NCBI GenBank assembly: GCA_035761265.1
Contig: DASTRL010000094.1
Span: 1-30,549, forward strand
Direction of reading: 5' to 3'
DNA length: 30,549 nucleotides
Origin: CADEED01 sp035761265
GTDB taxonomy: Bacteria > Pseudomonadota > Gammaproteobacteria > Steroidobacterales > Steroidobacteraceae
Each line of letters opens with the position of its first letter. Position 1 is the stretch's first letter. This document shows positions 15,365 through 23,294 of this stretch, in pieces. Made by a program: the position numbers and the translations under genes. Below the pieces are notes generated by a model. That model was not told where the DNA came from. It made no database searches and worked only from the letters and a program-made list of their open reading frames with translations.

Positions 15365-15665
15365 GGGGGTTGGAGCGCTGATGCCTGATGTCCATGACCA
15401 GGTTGTAGAGCGCCACCGACGCCGGGAGCAGGTTGGTCAGCACGCCGACCGCATCGTTCTTGCCCCAGATGAAGTACGAGGTGACCATGGCGCTGCCCGC
15501 GAGGCTGATGATCCAGAAACTGCGCGGGATGGTGGGCTTGCCGGCGCGCCTGGTGGCCAGCGCCTGCACCAGCCAGCGACCGGCGAACATCAGCGCGCCG
15601 AGGAAGCCGATGAGCTTCCACGGCGTGACCACGATGCCGAAGTAACTGCCGACTATCTGTCCCAT
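15357..15665 (-). CDS. LAB_N (lipid-A-disaccharide synthase N-terminal-like) membrane protein
   Basis: A 102-residue membrane protein that matches the LAB_N domain found at the N-terminus of some LpxB proteins and as free-standing small proteins. Signatures are WKLIGFLGALMFAGRWLVQ, the PRSFWIISLAGSAMVTSYFIW core and DAVGVLTNLLPASVALYNL. It has three membrane segments and no catalytic part. Free-standing LAB_N genes commonly sit between a dolichol-phosphate-mannose-like GT2 and an ArnT-like GT39, exactly as here, so it probably assists sugar-lipid flipping or transfer; that role is inferred. It lies 25 nt downstream of the GT2 gene, and its stop overlaps the GT39 start. Confidence 0.88.
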   Translation of the reverse strand: MGQIVGSYFGIVVTPWKLIGFLGALMFAGRWLVQALATRRAGKPTIPRSFWIISLAGSAMVTSYFIWGKNDAVGVLTNLLPASVALYNLVMDIRHQRSNPHA

Positions 15666-15690
15666 CGGGCTTCTCTCATGGTTTGCTCCC

Positions 15691-16428
15691 TCAGTCCTCG
15701 CGCACCAGCAGGCCGGGCTTGTAGCGACGCCGCAGCCACATCACCCCGACGATGTCGACGATGCCCACCCACAGGCGGTTCAGCATGCCGTACTTCGACG
15801 TGCCGCGCGTGCGCGGCCGGTGGCTCACGGGAATCGAGACCACGCGCGCGCCCTGGCGCAGGAACAGCGCCGGCAGGAAGCGGTGCATGTGATCGAAGCG
15901 CGGCAGCTCCATGAACACCTCGCGCGAGAACAGCTTGATGCCGCATCCGGTGTCGGGCGTGCCGTCGCCTAACAAACCCGAACGCACGCCATTGGCGATG
16001 TTCGATTGCAGCCTGCGGAAGGCGGTGTCCTTGCGGCTCGCCTTGCGGTTGCCCATGAAGAGCTGCACGCCGCGGTTCTGCGGCGCATCGCGCGCGGCGA
16101 TCAGGCCGGCGATGTCGGCCGGATCGTTCTGGCCGTCGCCGTCGAGCGTGGCGATCCACGGTGCGCGCGCCGCGCGCACGCCGCTCGCCACCGCCGCGCT
16201 CTGGCCGCTGCGGAAGGAGTGGCGCAGCAGCCGCAGCGTGGGAAACTCGGACTTGAGCCGCAGCAGGTTGATCGCGGTCTGGTCGGTGCTGCCATCGTCG
16301 ATGAAGATCATCTCGTAGTGGCGCGAGGCCAGCGCCGCGTGGATCTCGCGCGCCAGCGGCTCGACGTTTTCGGCTTCGTTGCAGACGGGCACGACCACGG
16401 AGATCTCGGGTGCGGGTTGGACGCTCAT
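15691..16428 (-). CDS. GT2 family glycosyltransferase (polyprenyl-phosphate-sugar synthase-like)
   Basis: A 245-residue family 2 glycosyltransferase resembling dolichol-phosphate mannose synthases and ArnC/FlmF. The GT-A fold motifs are SVVVPVCNEAENV, FIDDGSTD (nucleotide-sugar binding), TLDGDGQNDP (DxD-type metal site) and the C-terminal HRPRTRGTSKYGMLNR acceptor signature. It should load a sugar from a nucleotide donor onto polyprenyl phosphate at the cytoplasmic face. A weakly hydrophobic C-terminal segment (IVDIVGVMW) may peripherally anchor it. The ATG overlaps the TGA of the DUF374 acyltransferase gene (ATGA). With the LAB_N and GT39 genes it forms a synthesise-and-transfer module, probably decorating lipid A or another envelope lipid. 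The sugar cannot be read. Confidence 0.92.
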   Translation of the reverse strand: MSVQPAPEISVVVPVCNEAENVEPLAREIHAALASRHYEMIFIDDGSTDQTAINLLRLKSEFPTLRLLRHSFRSGQSAAVASGVRAARAPWIATLDGDGQNDPADIAGLIAARDAPQNRGVQLFMGNRKASRKDTAFRRLQSNIANGVRSGLLGDGTPDTGCGIKLFSREVFMELPRFDHMHRFLPALFLRQGARVVSIPVSHRPRTRGTSKYGMLNRLWVGIVDIVGVMWLRRRYKPGLLVRED

Positions 16429-17183
16429 GCCGGCACCTTCCCGTCGAGCGCAGCGCGCGCCACGCCGAACAGTCTCTTCATTTCCGCGGCCATGTCCTTC
16501 TGCCATGCCTCGAGCGCATCCGGCCGCAGCGCGCGCGGTACCTGGCGCGGCTCGCCGATGGCGATCGCGATGCGCGCGAACGGCCACGGCAGCACGAACT
16601 TGTCCCACTGGAACAGCGTCGCGCGGCTCGCGGCATAGGCCATGGGCAGTATGGGCCGCTGCGACATCTGCGAGAGCAGGATCGCGCCGGGCTTGAAGAC
16701 GAAGCGCGGGCCCTTCGGCCCATCGGGCGTGATGGCCGGCGAAATGCCCTGCTTCACCAGGGCGTCGTAGTAGTCGCGCAGCGCGCGCGCGCCGGTGTGC
16801 GATGCGGAACCGCGGATCACGTGACCGCCGAAGTGCGAGACGATCATGACGCCGATCTCGCCGTCCACCGACGGGCTGATGAGGAAGCCTAACTTCAGCC
16901 CGCGCGCGGCCTGCTCGAGCAGGTACTTGGCGCAGAACAACTGGTGCTGGTGCCAGTACACGGGAATCAGCGACGGCGATTTTGCCAAGGCGCTCGCGGT
17001 GTGCTCGTCGCCGATCACCCGCACTACGCGGCAGGTGGCCCAGAACAGCCGCACCAGCGCCACGCCGATGGTGGCCACGATGTGCCAGGCGAACCGCCGC
17101 ATCGGAGTCATCCGACGCTTCGAGCGGGTCGCCTTGTTGTACAGGGTGTTGCGTAACCCGCCGTCTTCGGGATTCGTTGGCAT
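16425..17183 (-). CDS. Lysophospholipid acyltransferase family protein (DUF374)
   Basis: A 252-residue membrane-associated acyltransferase. DUF374 signatures are SLIPVYWHQHQLF, LISPSVDGEIGVMI, HVIRGSASHTGARALRDYY, the diagnostic ITPDGPKGPRFVFKPGAI, and PILPMAYAASRATLFQWDKFVLPWPFARIAI. Members are related to LpxL/PlsC-type enzymes and are thought to transfer an acyl chain to an envelope lipid. One N-terminal hydrophobic segment (HIVATIGVALVRLFWATC) anchors it. The start is uncertain: ATG 17183 gives a basic 28-residue lead, and ATG 17111 or 17102 are possible. It heads the minus-strand GT2-LAB_N-GT39 operon and is divergent from the P450 gene 99 bp away. Confidence 0.89.
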   Translation of the reverse strand: MPTNPEDGGLRNTLYNKATRSKRRMTPMRRFAWHIVATIGVALVRLFWATCRVVRVIGDEHTASALAKSPSLIPVYWHQHQLFCAKYLLEQAARGLKLGFLISPSVDGEIGVMIVSHFGGHVIRGSASHTGARALRDYYDALVKQGISPAITPDGPKGPRFVFKPGAILLSQMSQRPILPMAYAASRATLFQWDKFVLPWPFARIAIAIGEPRQVPRALRPDALEAWQKDMAAEMKRLFGVARAALDGKVPA

Positions 17184-17282
17184 CCGGTTCGGGCCGGGAA
17201 AAAGAGGCGCGAATTGTCGGTGAAACTGCGGCGACCTGCAACGAAGCCACCCGCTACAATACGGCGGCGCTTCGCCGCCTTT
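17184..17282 (+). promoter_or_regulatory. Divergent promoter region with -10 box and start-proximal hairpin
   Basis: The 99 bp between the DUF374 acyltransferase and P450 starts contain TACAAT (17255-17260), a good -10 box for the P450 operon; no clear -35 is seen. Immediately downstream a perfect 7-bp stem with a 3-nt loop (17263-17279) ends three bases before the P450 ATG at 17283. There is no Shine-Dalgarno sequence. With transcription starting 6-7 nt after the -10 box, the leader would be only about 16 nt and would start inside the hairpin. Whether the hairpin acts in DNA, as an operator, or only partly in RNA cannot be told. Confidence 0.5.
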
Positions 17283-18596
17283 ATGAACCACCAGACCGCC
17301 AAAGCCGACGCCCTTCCGCCGCTCGCCGAGATGCAATTCGACATCGGCGGCGACGACGATGCGATCCACCGCATGACCGAGCTGTTCGCGCGGCACGGCG
17401 ACATCTACCGTTTTCACTCGCCGGCGCGCCGCGCGGAGATGTGGGTGATCAACCACCCGGACGACGTCAAGCGGGTCCTGGTCTCCAACCACAAGAACTA
17501 CACCAAGGGCTCGGGGCTGGACCGCGTCAAGATCCTGCTGGGCCACGGCATCATGACCAGCGAGGGCGACTTGTGGAAACGCCAGCGCTACATGATGCAG
17601 CCCATGTTCCATCGCCGCGTGATCACGCAGTTCGCGGCACTCATCGACGCCGCCAACAACCGCTTCATCGCCAAGTGGGAAGCGCAGGCGGCGCGCGGCG
17701 AACTGGTCAACGTCACCGACGACATGAGCGAGCTCACGCTCGAGATCGTGCTGCTGTCGATCTTCGGCACGGATCTCGCCCGTCTCGCGCAGGAGATGGG
17801 CGGCAATCCCTTCGACATCGTCACGCGGGAACCGGCGCGCGACCTGAAATTCGCCTACCGCTTCCGGCAGTTGACCAAGCTCGTGGCGGCGCTGATCAAG
17901 CGGCGCCGCGAGGAGCGGACCGAGCACTTCGATTTCCTCGGCATGCTGATGGACGCACGCGACAAGGAAACCGGCTCGCCGATGTCCGAGCGCGAGCTGA
18001 TCGACGAGGTCATGACGCTCATCGTGGCCGGCCATGAGACCACCGCGAGCGGCCTCAACTGGACCTGGTACCTGCTGTCGCAGAACCCCGAAGCGGAGCG
18101 ACGACTGCACGCCGAGATCGACGCCACCGAGGAGAAGACCGCGCCGAGCCTGGCCGACATGGAGGCGCTGGCGTACACCAGGAACGTCTGCGACGAAGCG
18201 CTGCGCATGTACCCGCCGGGCTGGCTGCTGTCGCGCCGCACGATCGCGCCCGACACGCTCTGCGGCTACAGCGTGCCGGCCGGCACCGACGTGCTGCTCT
18301 GCCTCTATCTATTGCACCGCCATCCGCGCTACTGGAAGGAACCGGATGCGTTCCGGCCCGAGCGCTTCGACGCCGCGCACGAGGCCGAGCGCCCGCGCTT
18401 CGCCTACATGCCGTTCGCGGCCGGACCGCGGCACTGCATTGGCGAGACCCTGGCCCTGTACGAGATGTACATGCACCTCTACAAGGTGGCGCGCCGCTAC
18501 CGGCTGACCTACGTGCCGGACCGGCCGCTCGAGCTCGAAGCGCAGATCAACCTGCGTACCCGCCACCCACTCATGATGAAGCTGGAACGCCGATGA
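17283..18596 (+). CDS. Cytochrome P450
   Basis: A 437-residue soluble bacterial P450. The oxygen-activating I-helix motif AGHETT is at about 249-254, the ExxR pair is Glu305/Arg308 in EALRMYP, and the haem loop FAAGPRHCIG has the thiolate Cys385. It is full length. Phrases such as GLDRVKILLGHGIMTSEGDLWKRQRYMMQPMF and FRPERFD place it near fatty-acid-hydroxylating families (CYP4/CYP102-like in layout), although no reductase domain is fused. The ATG at 17283 is chosen because it follows the -10 box and gives a normal N-terminus; the in-frame upstream extension is basic and unsupported. Its TGA overlaps the ATG of the acyl-AMP ligase gene, so the two are co-translated. An obvious working model is oxidation of an acyl chain held on that protein's carrier domain. 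Redox partners are not in the window. Confidence 0.95.
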   Translation: MNHQTAKADALPPLAEMQFDIGGDDDAIHRMTELFARHGDIYRFHSPARRAEMWVINHPDDVKRVLVSNHKNYTKGSGLDRVKILLGHGIMTSEGDLWKRQRYMMQPMFHRRVITQFAALIDAANNRFIAKWEAQAARGELVNVTDDMSELTLEIVLLSIFGTDLARLAQEMGGNPFDIVTREPARDLKFAYRFRQLTKLVAALIKRRREERTEHFDFLGMLMDARDKETGSPMSERELIDEVMTLIVAGHETTASGLNWTWYLLSQNPEAERRLHAEIDATEEKTAPSLADMEALAYTRNVCDEALRMYPPGWLLSRRTIAPDTLCGYSVPAGTDVLLCLYLLHRHPRYWKEPDAFRPERFDAAHEAERPRFAYMPFAAGPRHCIGETLALYEMYMHLYKVARRYRLTYVPDRPLELEAQINLRTRHPLMMKLERR

Positions 18597-20584
18597 CGAT
18601 GACCAAAGCCGAAACCCTCGCGGAGCTGATCGCCAGCAACCGCACCGTCAAGCGCACCATCACGTATCTCGAGGCCGAGAACAGCGAGCGCGTGGTGAGC
18701 TATGGCGAGCTGTACGAGCGGGCGCTCGGCATCCTGTTCCACCTGCAGAAGCTGGGCGCGAAGCCCGGCGACAAGCTCATCATCTATCTGGCGAACAACG
18801 AGCAGTTCCTGGATGCCTTCTGGGCCGGCATGCTCGGTGGGATCGTGCCGGTGCCGGTGGCGCTCGGCATCAGCGACGAGCACAAGCACAAGCTGCTGCG
18901 CATCGCGAAGAAGCTCGGGCAGCCGTTCATCTACACGGACCGCAAGACACTGGATCGCATCGGCGCGTTCGCCGGCCCCGCCGGCGAGCAGGCCACTTAC
19001 GACGCCCTCGCCTCGCGCGCCTTCTTCGCGGAGTCCGTCGACGACATCTCGCGCGCCGGGCAGGTGCATGCGGTGCAGCCGGACGACATGGCCTTCATCC
19101 AGTTTTCCTCGGGCTCCACCAGCGAGCCCAAGGGCGTGGTGCTCACTCACCGCAACATCCTCACCAATGCGCGCGGCGCGGGCGCGGCCTCGGTGTGGAC
19201 CGAGAACGACACGAATCTCACCTGGATGCCACTGACCCACGACATGGGCCTCATCGGCATGCACATCATGATGTTCGCGCATCGCATGCAATTGAATGTG
19301 ATGCCGACGGAGTTGTTCATCCGCCGGCCGCTGCTGTGGATGACCTTCGCCGCGCGCAAGGGCGTGACCGTCACGAGCTCGCCGAATTTCGGTTACCGGC
19401 ACTACCTGAAGGTGCTCGGCGATCGCAGCGTCGCCGACCTCGATCTGTCGCGTGTGCGCCTGGTGTACAACGGCGCGGAACCCATCTCCGTCGAGCTCGC
19501 CGACGAGTTCATGAACCGCATGGCGCCGGCGAAGCTGCCGCGCACGGCCATGTACCCGGTGTACGGCCTCGCCGAAGCCACGCTGGTCGTGAGCTTCCCG
19601 CAGCCCCCCGGACAGATATACGAATTCATCTCCGTCGATCGTCACCAGCTCAGCGTCGGCAAGCCTCCGGCGCCGCTGCCGAAGGAGCATGTCGACGCGC
19701 TGCTGCTGATGGCGGTCGGCCAGCCGATTCCTTTCAGCAAGGTGCGCATCGCCGACGACGACGAGCGCGAGCTGCCCGAGGGCACGGTGGGCCATATCCT
19801 CATCGCGGGCGACAATGTCACAAAGGGCTACTTCGAGAACCCCGAGGCCAACGCCCAGGGCTTCACGGCGCCCGATGCCGACGGCACGCGCTGGCTCAAG
19901 ACCGGCGATCTCGGAATGATGAAGGGCGGCAAGCTCTTCATCACCGGCCGCGCCAAGGAAATCATCTTCGTCAACGGCCAAAACTACTATCCGCACGACA
20001 TCGAGAGCATCGCGATCCGCGCCGACAACCTCGAGCTCGGCAAGGTGGTCGCCGCGGGCGTGCGCGCCAGGCACGGCAGCACCGACGACCTCATCATTTT
20101 CGTGCTGCACCGCATGGACATGAAGGAGTTCATGCCCATCGCCTCGCAGGTGACGCGCCTGGTGAACGAGCACACCGGCCTCGAAGTGGCGCACGTCGTG
20201 CCGGTGAAGCGCATTCCCAAGACCACCAGCGGCAAGATCCAGCGCCACCTGCTCGAAGAGGATTACGTCAACGGCGTGTACGACGCCGAGCTCGCGGAAC
20301 TCGCGCAATTGCGCGCGCAGCTCGAGGCGGCCGGCGGCGCGAAGACCACCAGCACGGAAATCGAGGCCAAGATCAAGGACATCTGCGACGCGGCGCTGGA
20401 GCGCAACATCGACGTGAACGACAACCTGTTCGAGATCGGCGCGAGCTCATTGAAGCTCATCGAGATCCACGAACAGATCGATCGCATCTACCCCGGCCTC
20501 GTGGACCTCACCGAGCTGTTCGACTTCCCGACCATCGCGGAACTTTCGCGGCACCTCGAAGGCAAGATGGCCGCCACAGCCTAG
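18593..20584 (+). CDS. Fatty acyl-AMP ligase with C-terminal acyl-carrier domain
   Basis: A 663-residue adenylate-forming enzyme fused to a carrier domain. The A domain has the ATP loop FSSGSTSEPKGVVLTH (about 171-186), WMPLTHDMGLIG, VYGLAEATLVVS (about 323-334), TGDLG, NYYPHDIE (about 465) and the catalytic Lys in KTTSGK (about 547). The HDMGLIG, YGLAEATL and YPxDIE stretches are typical of fatty acyl-AMP ligases rather than amino-acid-activating domains. Residues about 585-655 form a carrier domain; IGASSLKLIE holds the probable phosphopantetheinylation Ser619. The enzyme should activate a fatty acid as acyl-AMP and load it on its own carrier. No thioesterase or condensation domain follows, so the product must be released or transferred by another protein. 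The start overlaps the P450 stop (ATGA). Confidence 0.93.
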   Translation: MTMTKAETLAELIASNRTVKRTITYLEAENSERVVSYGELYERALGILFHLQKLGAKPGDKLIIYLANNEQFLDAFWAGMLGGIVPVPVALGISDEHKHKLLRIAKKLGQPFIYTDRKTLDRIGAFAGPAGEQATYDALASRAFFAESVDDISRAGQVHAVQPDDMAFIQFSSGSTSEPKGVVLTHRNILTNARGAGAASVWTENDTNLTWMPLTHDMGLIGMHIMMFAHRMQLNVMPTELFIRRPLLWMTFAARKGVTVTSSPNFGYRHYLKVLGDRSVADLDLSRVRLVYNGAEPISVELADEFMNRMAPAKLPRTAMYPVYGLAEATLVVSFPQPPGQIYEFISVDRHQLSVGKPPAPLPKEHVDALLLMAVGQPIPFSKVRIADDDERELPEGTVGHILIAGDNVTKGYFENPEANAQGFTAPDADGTRWLKTGDLGMMKGGKLFITGRAKEIIFVNGQNYYPHDIESIAIRADNLELGKVVAAGVRARHGSTDDLIIFVLHRMDMKEFMPIASQVTRLVNEHTGLEVAHVVPVKRIPKTTSGKIQRHLLEEDYVNGVYDAELAELAQLRAQLEAAGGAKTTSTEIEAKIKDICDAALERNIDVNDNLFEIGASSLKLIEIHEQIDRIYPGLVDLTELFDFPTIAELSRHLEGKMAATA

Positions 20585-20605
20585 CGGCCGGGGGCACGCC
20601 CAGCG

Positions 20606-20788
20606 TCAACCGTCCTTGTCGCGGGGCTGTTCCAGCCGCGCGAGCTTGCCCGGCGCGGGACGCTCGATGCGGGCCGAATCGGCGGGAACGGGCGCCGCGG
20701 CGCCCGAGTGGTTCGACCACAACACCACGGCCGCCAGCAGCGCCAGCGGCAGCAGGACGGCAACGGCGGATCGGTCGAATACGAACAT
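20606..20788 (-). CDS. Small single-pass membrane protein, unknown
   Basis: A 60-residue protein with one hydrophobic segment near the N-terminus (VAVLLPLALLAAVVLW, about 9-24) and a basic Pro/Ala-rich tail. I do not recognise a family. ATG 20788 is preceded by GGAG about 9 nt upstream. It converges with the acyl-AMP ligase gene, leaving 21 bp, and is divergent from the LysR regulator with 108 bp between starts, the usual place for a LysR-controlled gene. The coding evidence is modest: a plausible start, ribosome site and membrane segment. Confidence 0.5.
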   Translation of the reverse strand: MFVFDRSAVAVLLPLALLAAVVLWSNHSGAAAPVPADSARIERPAPGKLARLEQPRDKDG

Positions 20789-20896
20789 GATGGCGGACTC
20801 CGGACTTGCTGTGAGGTGCAGACTACCCGACGCGAGCCGTCCGAAAAACCGGACAAAAACGAATTCATTGTTCTTCGGTGCTTTACAATCCCGGCC
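20789..20896. promoter_or_regulatory. Divergent intergenic region with GTCCG/CGGAC palindrome and lysR -10 box
   Basis: The gap between the small membrane gene and the LysR gene is A/T-richer than its surroundings. It holds GTCCG-AAAAAC-CGGAC (20839-20854), an imperfect-spaced palindrome that could be a LysR-type operator. TACAAT (20884-20889) ends 7 nt before the LysR ATG at 20897 and no Shine-Dalgarno sequence intervenes, so transcription from it would give a leaderless mRNA. I found no convincing -35 for it. Confidence 0.45.
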
Positions 20897-21832
20897 ATGG
20901 ACCAGTTGCAGGCCATGCGGGTGTTCGCCAGGGTCGCCGACCACGGCTCCTTCGCGCGTGCCGCCAGCACCCTCGACATGTCGCGGGCGATGGCGTCGAG
21001 CTACGTGGCGCAGCTCGAGGAGCACCTGGGCACCCGCCTGCTGCATCGAACTACCCGCAAGGTGTCGGTCTCGCCGCAGGGCGCGATCTACCTCGAGCAC
21101 TGCAAGCGCATCCTCGCGGAGATCGAGGCGGCGGACGACCAGCTGCGGCTGGCTCGCGACCGGCCGCAAGGCAGGCTGCGCGTGGACGTGCCGGTGGCCT
21201 TCGGCAAATACCTGCTGCTGCCGGCGATCCCGCAGTTCACGCAGCGCTATCCGGACATCGCGCTCGAAGTGCGCTTCAACGACCGCTACGTGGACGTGCT
21301 GGCCGAGGGGGTGGATGTAGCGGTACGCGTCGGCAGGCTCAACCTGCCCGATCTCATCGCCAGGCGCATCGCCTCGTCCCGCCTGCTCACCTGCGCCTCG
21401 CCCAAGTACCTGGCGCAGGCCGGAATGCCGCGTACGCCCGAGGACCTGCGCAAACACCGGCTCATCGGGCATTTGCGCGGCGAGCAGACCCGGCCGGCCG
21501 AATGGGTGTTCAGGCAGGGCAAAGGAACGAAATCCATGCGCCTGCCGATGGCCCTGTCGTTCAACACCGTGGACGCGCTCTCGGTCTCGGCGCTCGAGGG
21601 CCAGGGGATCGTGCAGCAGCTCGATTTGTTAGTCGGCGGTCACATCGCCGAGGGCCGGCTCGTGGAACTGCTGCGAGAATACTCGTGCGAAGGTCCGCCG
21701 CTCGCCGTGGTGTACGGCCGCGCCACCCAGCACCTGGCCAAGGTGCGCGTGTTCGCGGAGTTCGCCGCCGACCTGATGCGCAATTACGAAGCGCGCATGC
21801 GCCGCCGCGCGGCCGCACCGGTGACCGCCTGA
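20897..21832 (+). CDS. LysR family transcriptional regulator
   Basis: A 311-residue LysR-type regulator. The winged helix-turn-helix occupies about 1-60: MDQLQAMRVFARVADHGSFA, then TLDMSRAMASSYVAQLEEHL and RLLHRTTRKVSVSPQGAIYLE. The substrate-binding domain (about 90-295) has RLRVDVPVAFGKYLLLPAIPQF, a layout typical of the CrgA-like LysR subgroup. The inducer is unknown. The start ATG is the one that begins the DNA-binding domain as in relatives; the longer in-frame extension is unsupported. A -10-like TACAAT ends 7 nt before the ATG with no ribosome site, suggesting leaderless translation. It probably controls itself and the divergent small membrane gene through the palindrome at 20839-20854. 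Confidence 0.94.
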   Translation: MDQLQAMRVFARVADHGSFARAASTLDMSRAMASSYVAQLEEHLGTRLLHRTTRKVSVSPQGAIYLEHCKRILAEIEAADDQLRLARDRPQGRLRVDVPVAFGKYLLLPAIPQFTQRYPDIALEVRFNDRYVDVLAEGVDVAVRVGRLNLPDLIARRIASSRLLTCASPKYLAQAGMPRTPEDLRKHRLIGHLRGEQTRPAEWVFRQGKGTKSMRLPMALSFNTVDALSVSALEGQGIVQQLDLLVGGHIAEGRLVELLREYSCEGPPLAVVYGRATQHLAKVRVFAEFAADLMRNYEARMRRRAAAPVTA

Positions 21833-21849
21833 CAGCCAGGTGAGATCCC

Positions 21850-23166
21850 TCATGCGCAGGCCCCGCTGCGCAGCTGGATGCCGCAATCGAGGAACTGGAA
21901 ATCGTCGATGTGCGCGGGTCTCTTGAGGCGAAAGCCCTGCGCGTAGTCGACGCCGAGCTGCGTGACCGCGCGCAGCTTGGCCGTGGTGTCGACCTGGCTG
22001 GCGACGGTGCGCATGCCGAGCGTGTCGGCCATGTGCACGAAGCCGTTGATCAGCGCGCGCGACAGGATGTCGTCGCTCGCGCCGTGCACCAGCGAGCCGT
22101 CGATCTTGAGGATGTCGGCGTTCACCTCGCGCAGGAACTCGAAGCGCCCGCTGCCCGTGCCGGCGTTGTCCACCGACACCTCGCAGCCGCGCTCGATCAG
22201 CGCGCGCGCGAGGGCCGCGAACTCCTGCGGCGCGATGCCGGCGTCGAGCTCGGCCACTTCGAAGCGCAGCGCGGACAGCGGCAGGCCGGACTTGTCGAGG
22301 CAGTTCTCCAGATAGTTGCGGAAGTCCGGGCGCACCACGGACTTGCCGGAGAGATTCACGGAGAACACCGCGTTGGCGTCCGCCCAGCGTTCGCGATTGC
22401 GCTGCATCCACACCAGCAGCGCGCGGATCACCCAGCGGTCGATGGCCGGCATGCGGCCGTGGCGCTCGGCGGTCTCCAGGAATTCGTGCGAGGCCAGCAC
22501 GCCGAACTCCTGCGTGGGCAGGCGGATCAGCACCTCGACGATCAGCGGTTCATTGTCGTCGCGCAGCGAGACGATGGGCTGCAGGTGCAGCGCGAATTCG
22601 TCTTCGCGCAGCGCATCGTCGATGAGATCGAGCAGGCGTTCGTCGCGCTCGAGCGTCGCGAGGTCCTGCGCCAGCGCATCCTGCGGGCCCAGGTTTTCGA
22701 GCTCGAGCGCCGCGTACATGGAGGTATCGCTGGTGGCATCGGTGCCCGGCTCGTCCTGCTCGAAACGCTGCGCGGCCTTCGCGAGCACCGGCAGCACCGG
22801 TGTCAGCGCTGCGATGCGCTGGACGCGATCCGTCTCGTCGACGGTGATCCCCGCGAACACCACGAGCACCACGCCGCAGAAGTGCCCGCCTTCGAACAGC
22901 GCGAGCGCACAACGCGCGCGGGCGGTATCCGCGCTCTCCCACCACAGGCCGCTGGATGGCCCGCGCACGTCGTGCGGTTCTTCGATGACTTCCGCGATCA
23001 GCGCGTGATCTTCCGGCAGCAGGAAGTCGCCGCTCGACCAGAGCGCATGGCCCCGCGCGTCGTGGATCGACAGGGAGAGAATGTCGGGAGCGCGGCGCAT
23101 GAGGCCGCGCGCCAGCGGCGCGAGCACCGCAGCGGGTGTTTCATGGGATGGCGGAAGATGTGTCAT
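21850..23166 (-). CDS. EAL-domain protein with degenerate active site
   Basis: A 438-residue protein whose C-terminal half (about 180-430) is an EAL domain. The N-terminal half (about 1-150) is unrecognised, perhaps a divergent sensor. Several EAL motifs survive: EVL for EAL (211-213), VNLSG, FEVAE, LKIDGSLV and DYAQGF. Two metal-ligand positions do not. The DDFGTG motif reads DNAGTG (333-338), replacing the second Asp by Asn, and the Glu of the usual AEGVE stretch is Ser390 in VASQVD. Cyclic-di-GMP phosphodiesterase activity is therefore unlikely, and a binding or scaffolding role is more probable. ATG 23166 follows directly after a hairpin (23168-23193); longer in-frame starts exist but lack support. 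It converges with the LysR gene, leaving 17 bp. Confidence 0.88.
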   Translation of the reverse strand: MTHLPPSHETPAAVLAPLARGLMRRAPDILSLSIHDARGHALWSSGDFLLPEDHALIAEVIEEPHDVRGPSSGLWWESADTARARCALALFEGGHFCGVVLVVFAGITVDETDRVQRIAALTPVLPVLAKAAQRFEQDEPGTDATSDTSMYAALELENLGPQDALAQDLATLERDERLLDLIDDALREDEFALHLQPIVSLRDDNEPLIVEVLIRLPTQEFGVLASHEFLETAERHGRMPAIDRWVIRALLVWMQRNRERWADANAVFSVNLSGKSVVRPDFRNYLENCLDKSGLPLSALRFEVAELDAGIAPQEFAALARALIERGCEVSVDNAGTGSGRFEFLREVNADILKIDGSLVHGASDDILSRALINGFVHMADTLGMRTVASQVDTTAKLRAVTQLGVDYAQGFRLKRPAHIDDFQFLDCGIQLRSGACA

Positions 23167-23167
23167 A

Positions 23168-23193
23168 CGTGGCCCGAAGGTTACGGGGCCACG
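23168..23193 (-). promoter_or_regulatory. Perfect inverted repeat at the start of the degenerate EAL gene
   Basis: CGTGGCCC (23168-23175) and its exact reverse complement GGGCCACG (23186-23193) flank a 10-nt loop. In the mRNA the 8-bp GC-rich stem would end one base before the ATG at 23166 and enclose the place of the ribosome site, so it could restrain translation. As DNA it could be an operator. No Shine-Dalgarno sequence is visible. Confidence 0.45.
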
Positions 23194-23294
23194 CGGCACG
23201 CATTGCAGTCGCTTGCCGGCGACGTAAGGATCGGGAGACGAGGCCGCGATCCTGAGTTTATTGTGAAAGGTGCGCCTGACATATTCACGGACGC

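Noticed and set aside
18509..20308. A 599-codon minus-strand frame opposite the acyl-AMP ligase gene
   Set aside because: No family motif; shadow of the real gene, which has all adenylation and carrier motifs.
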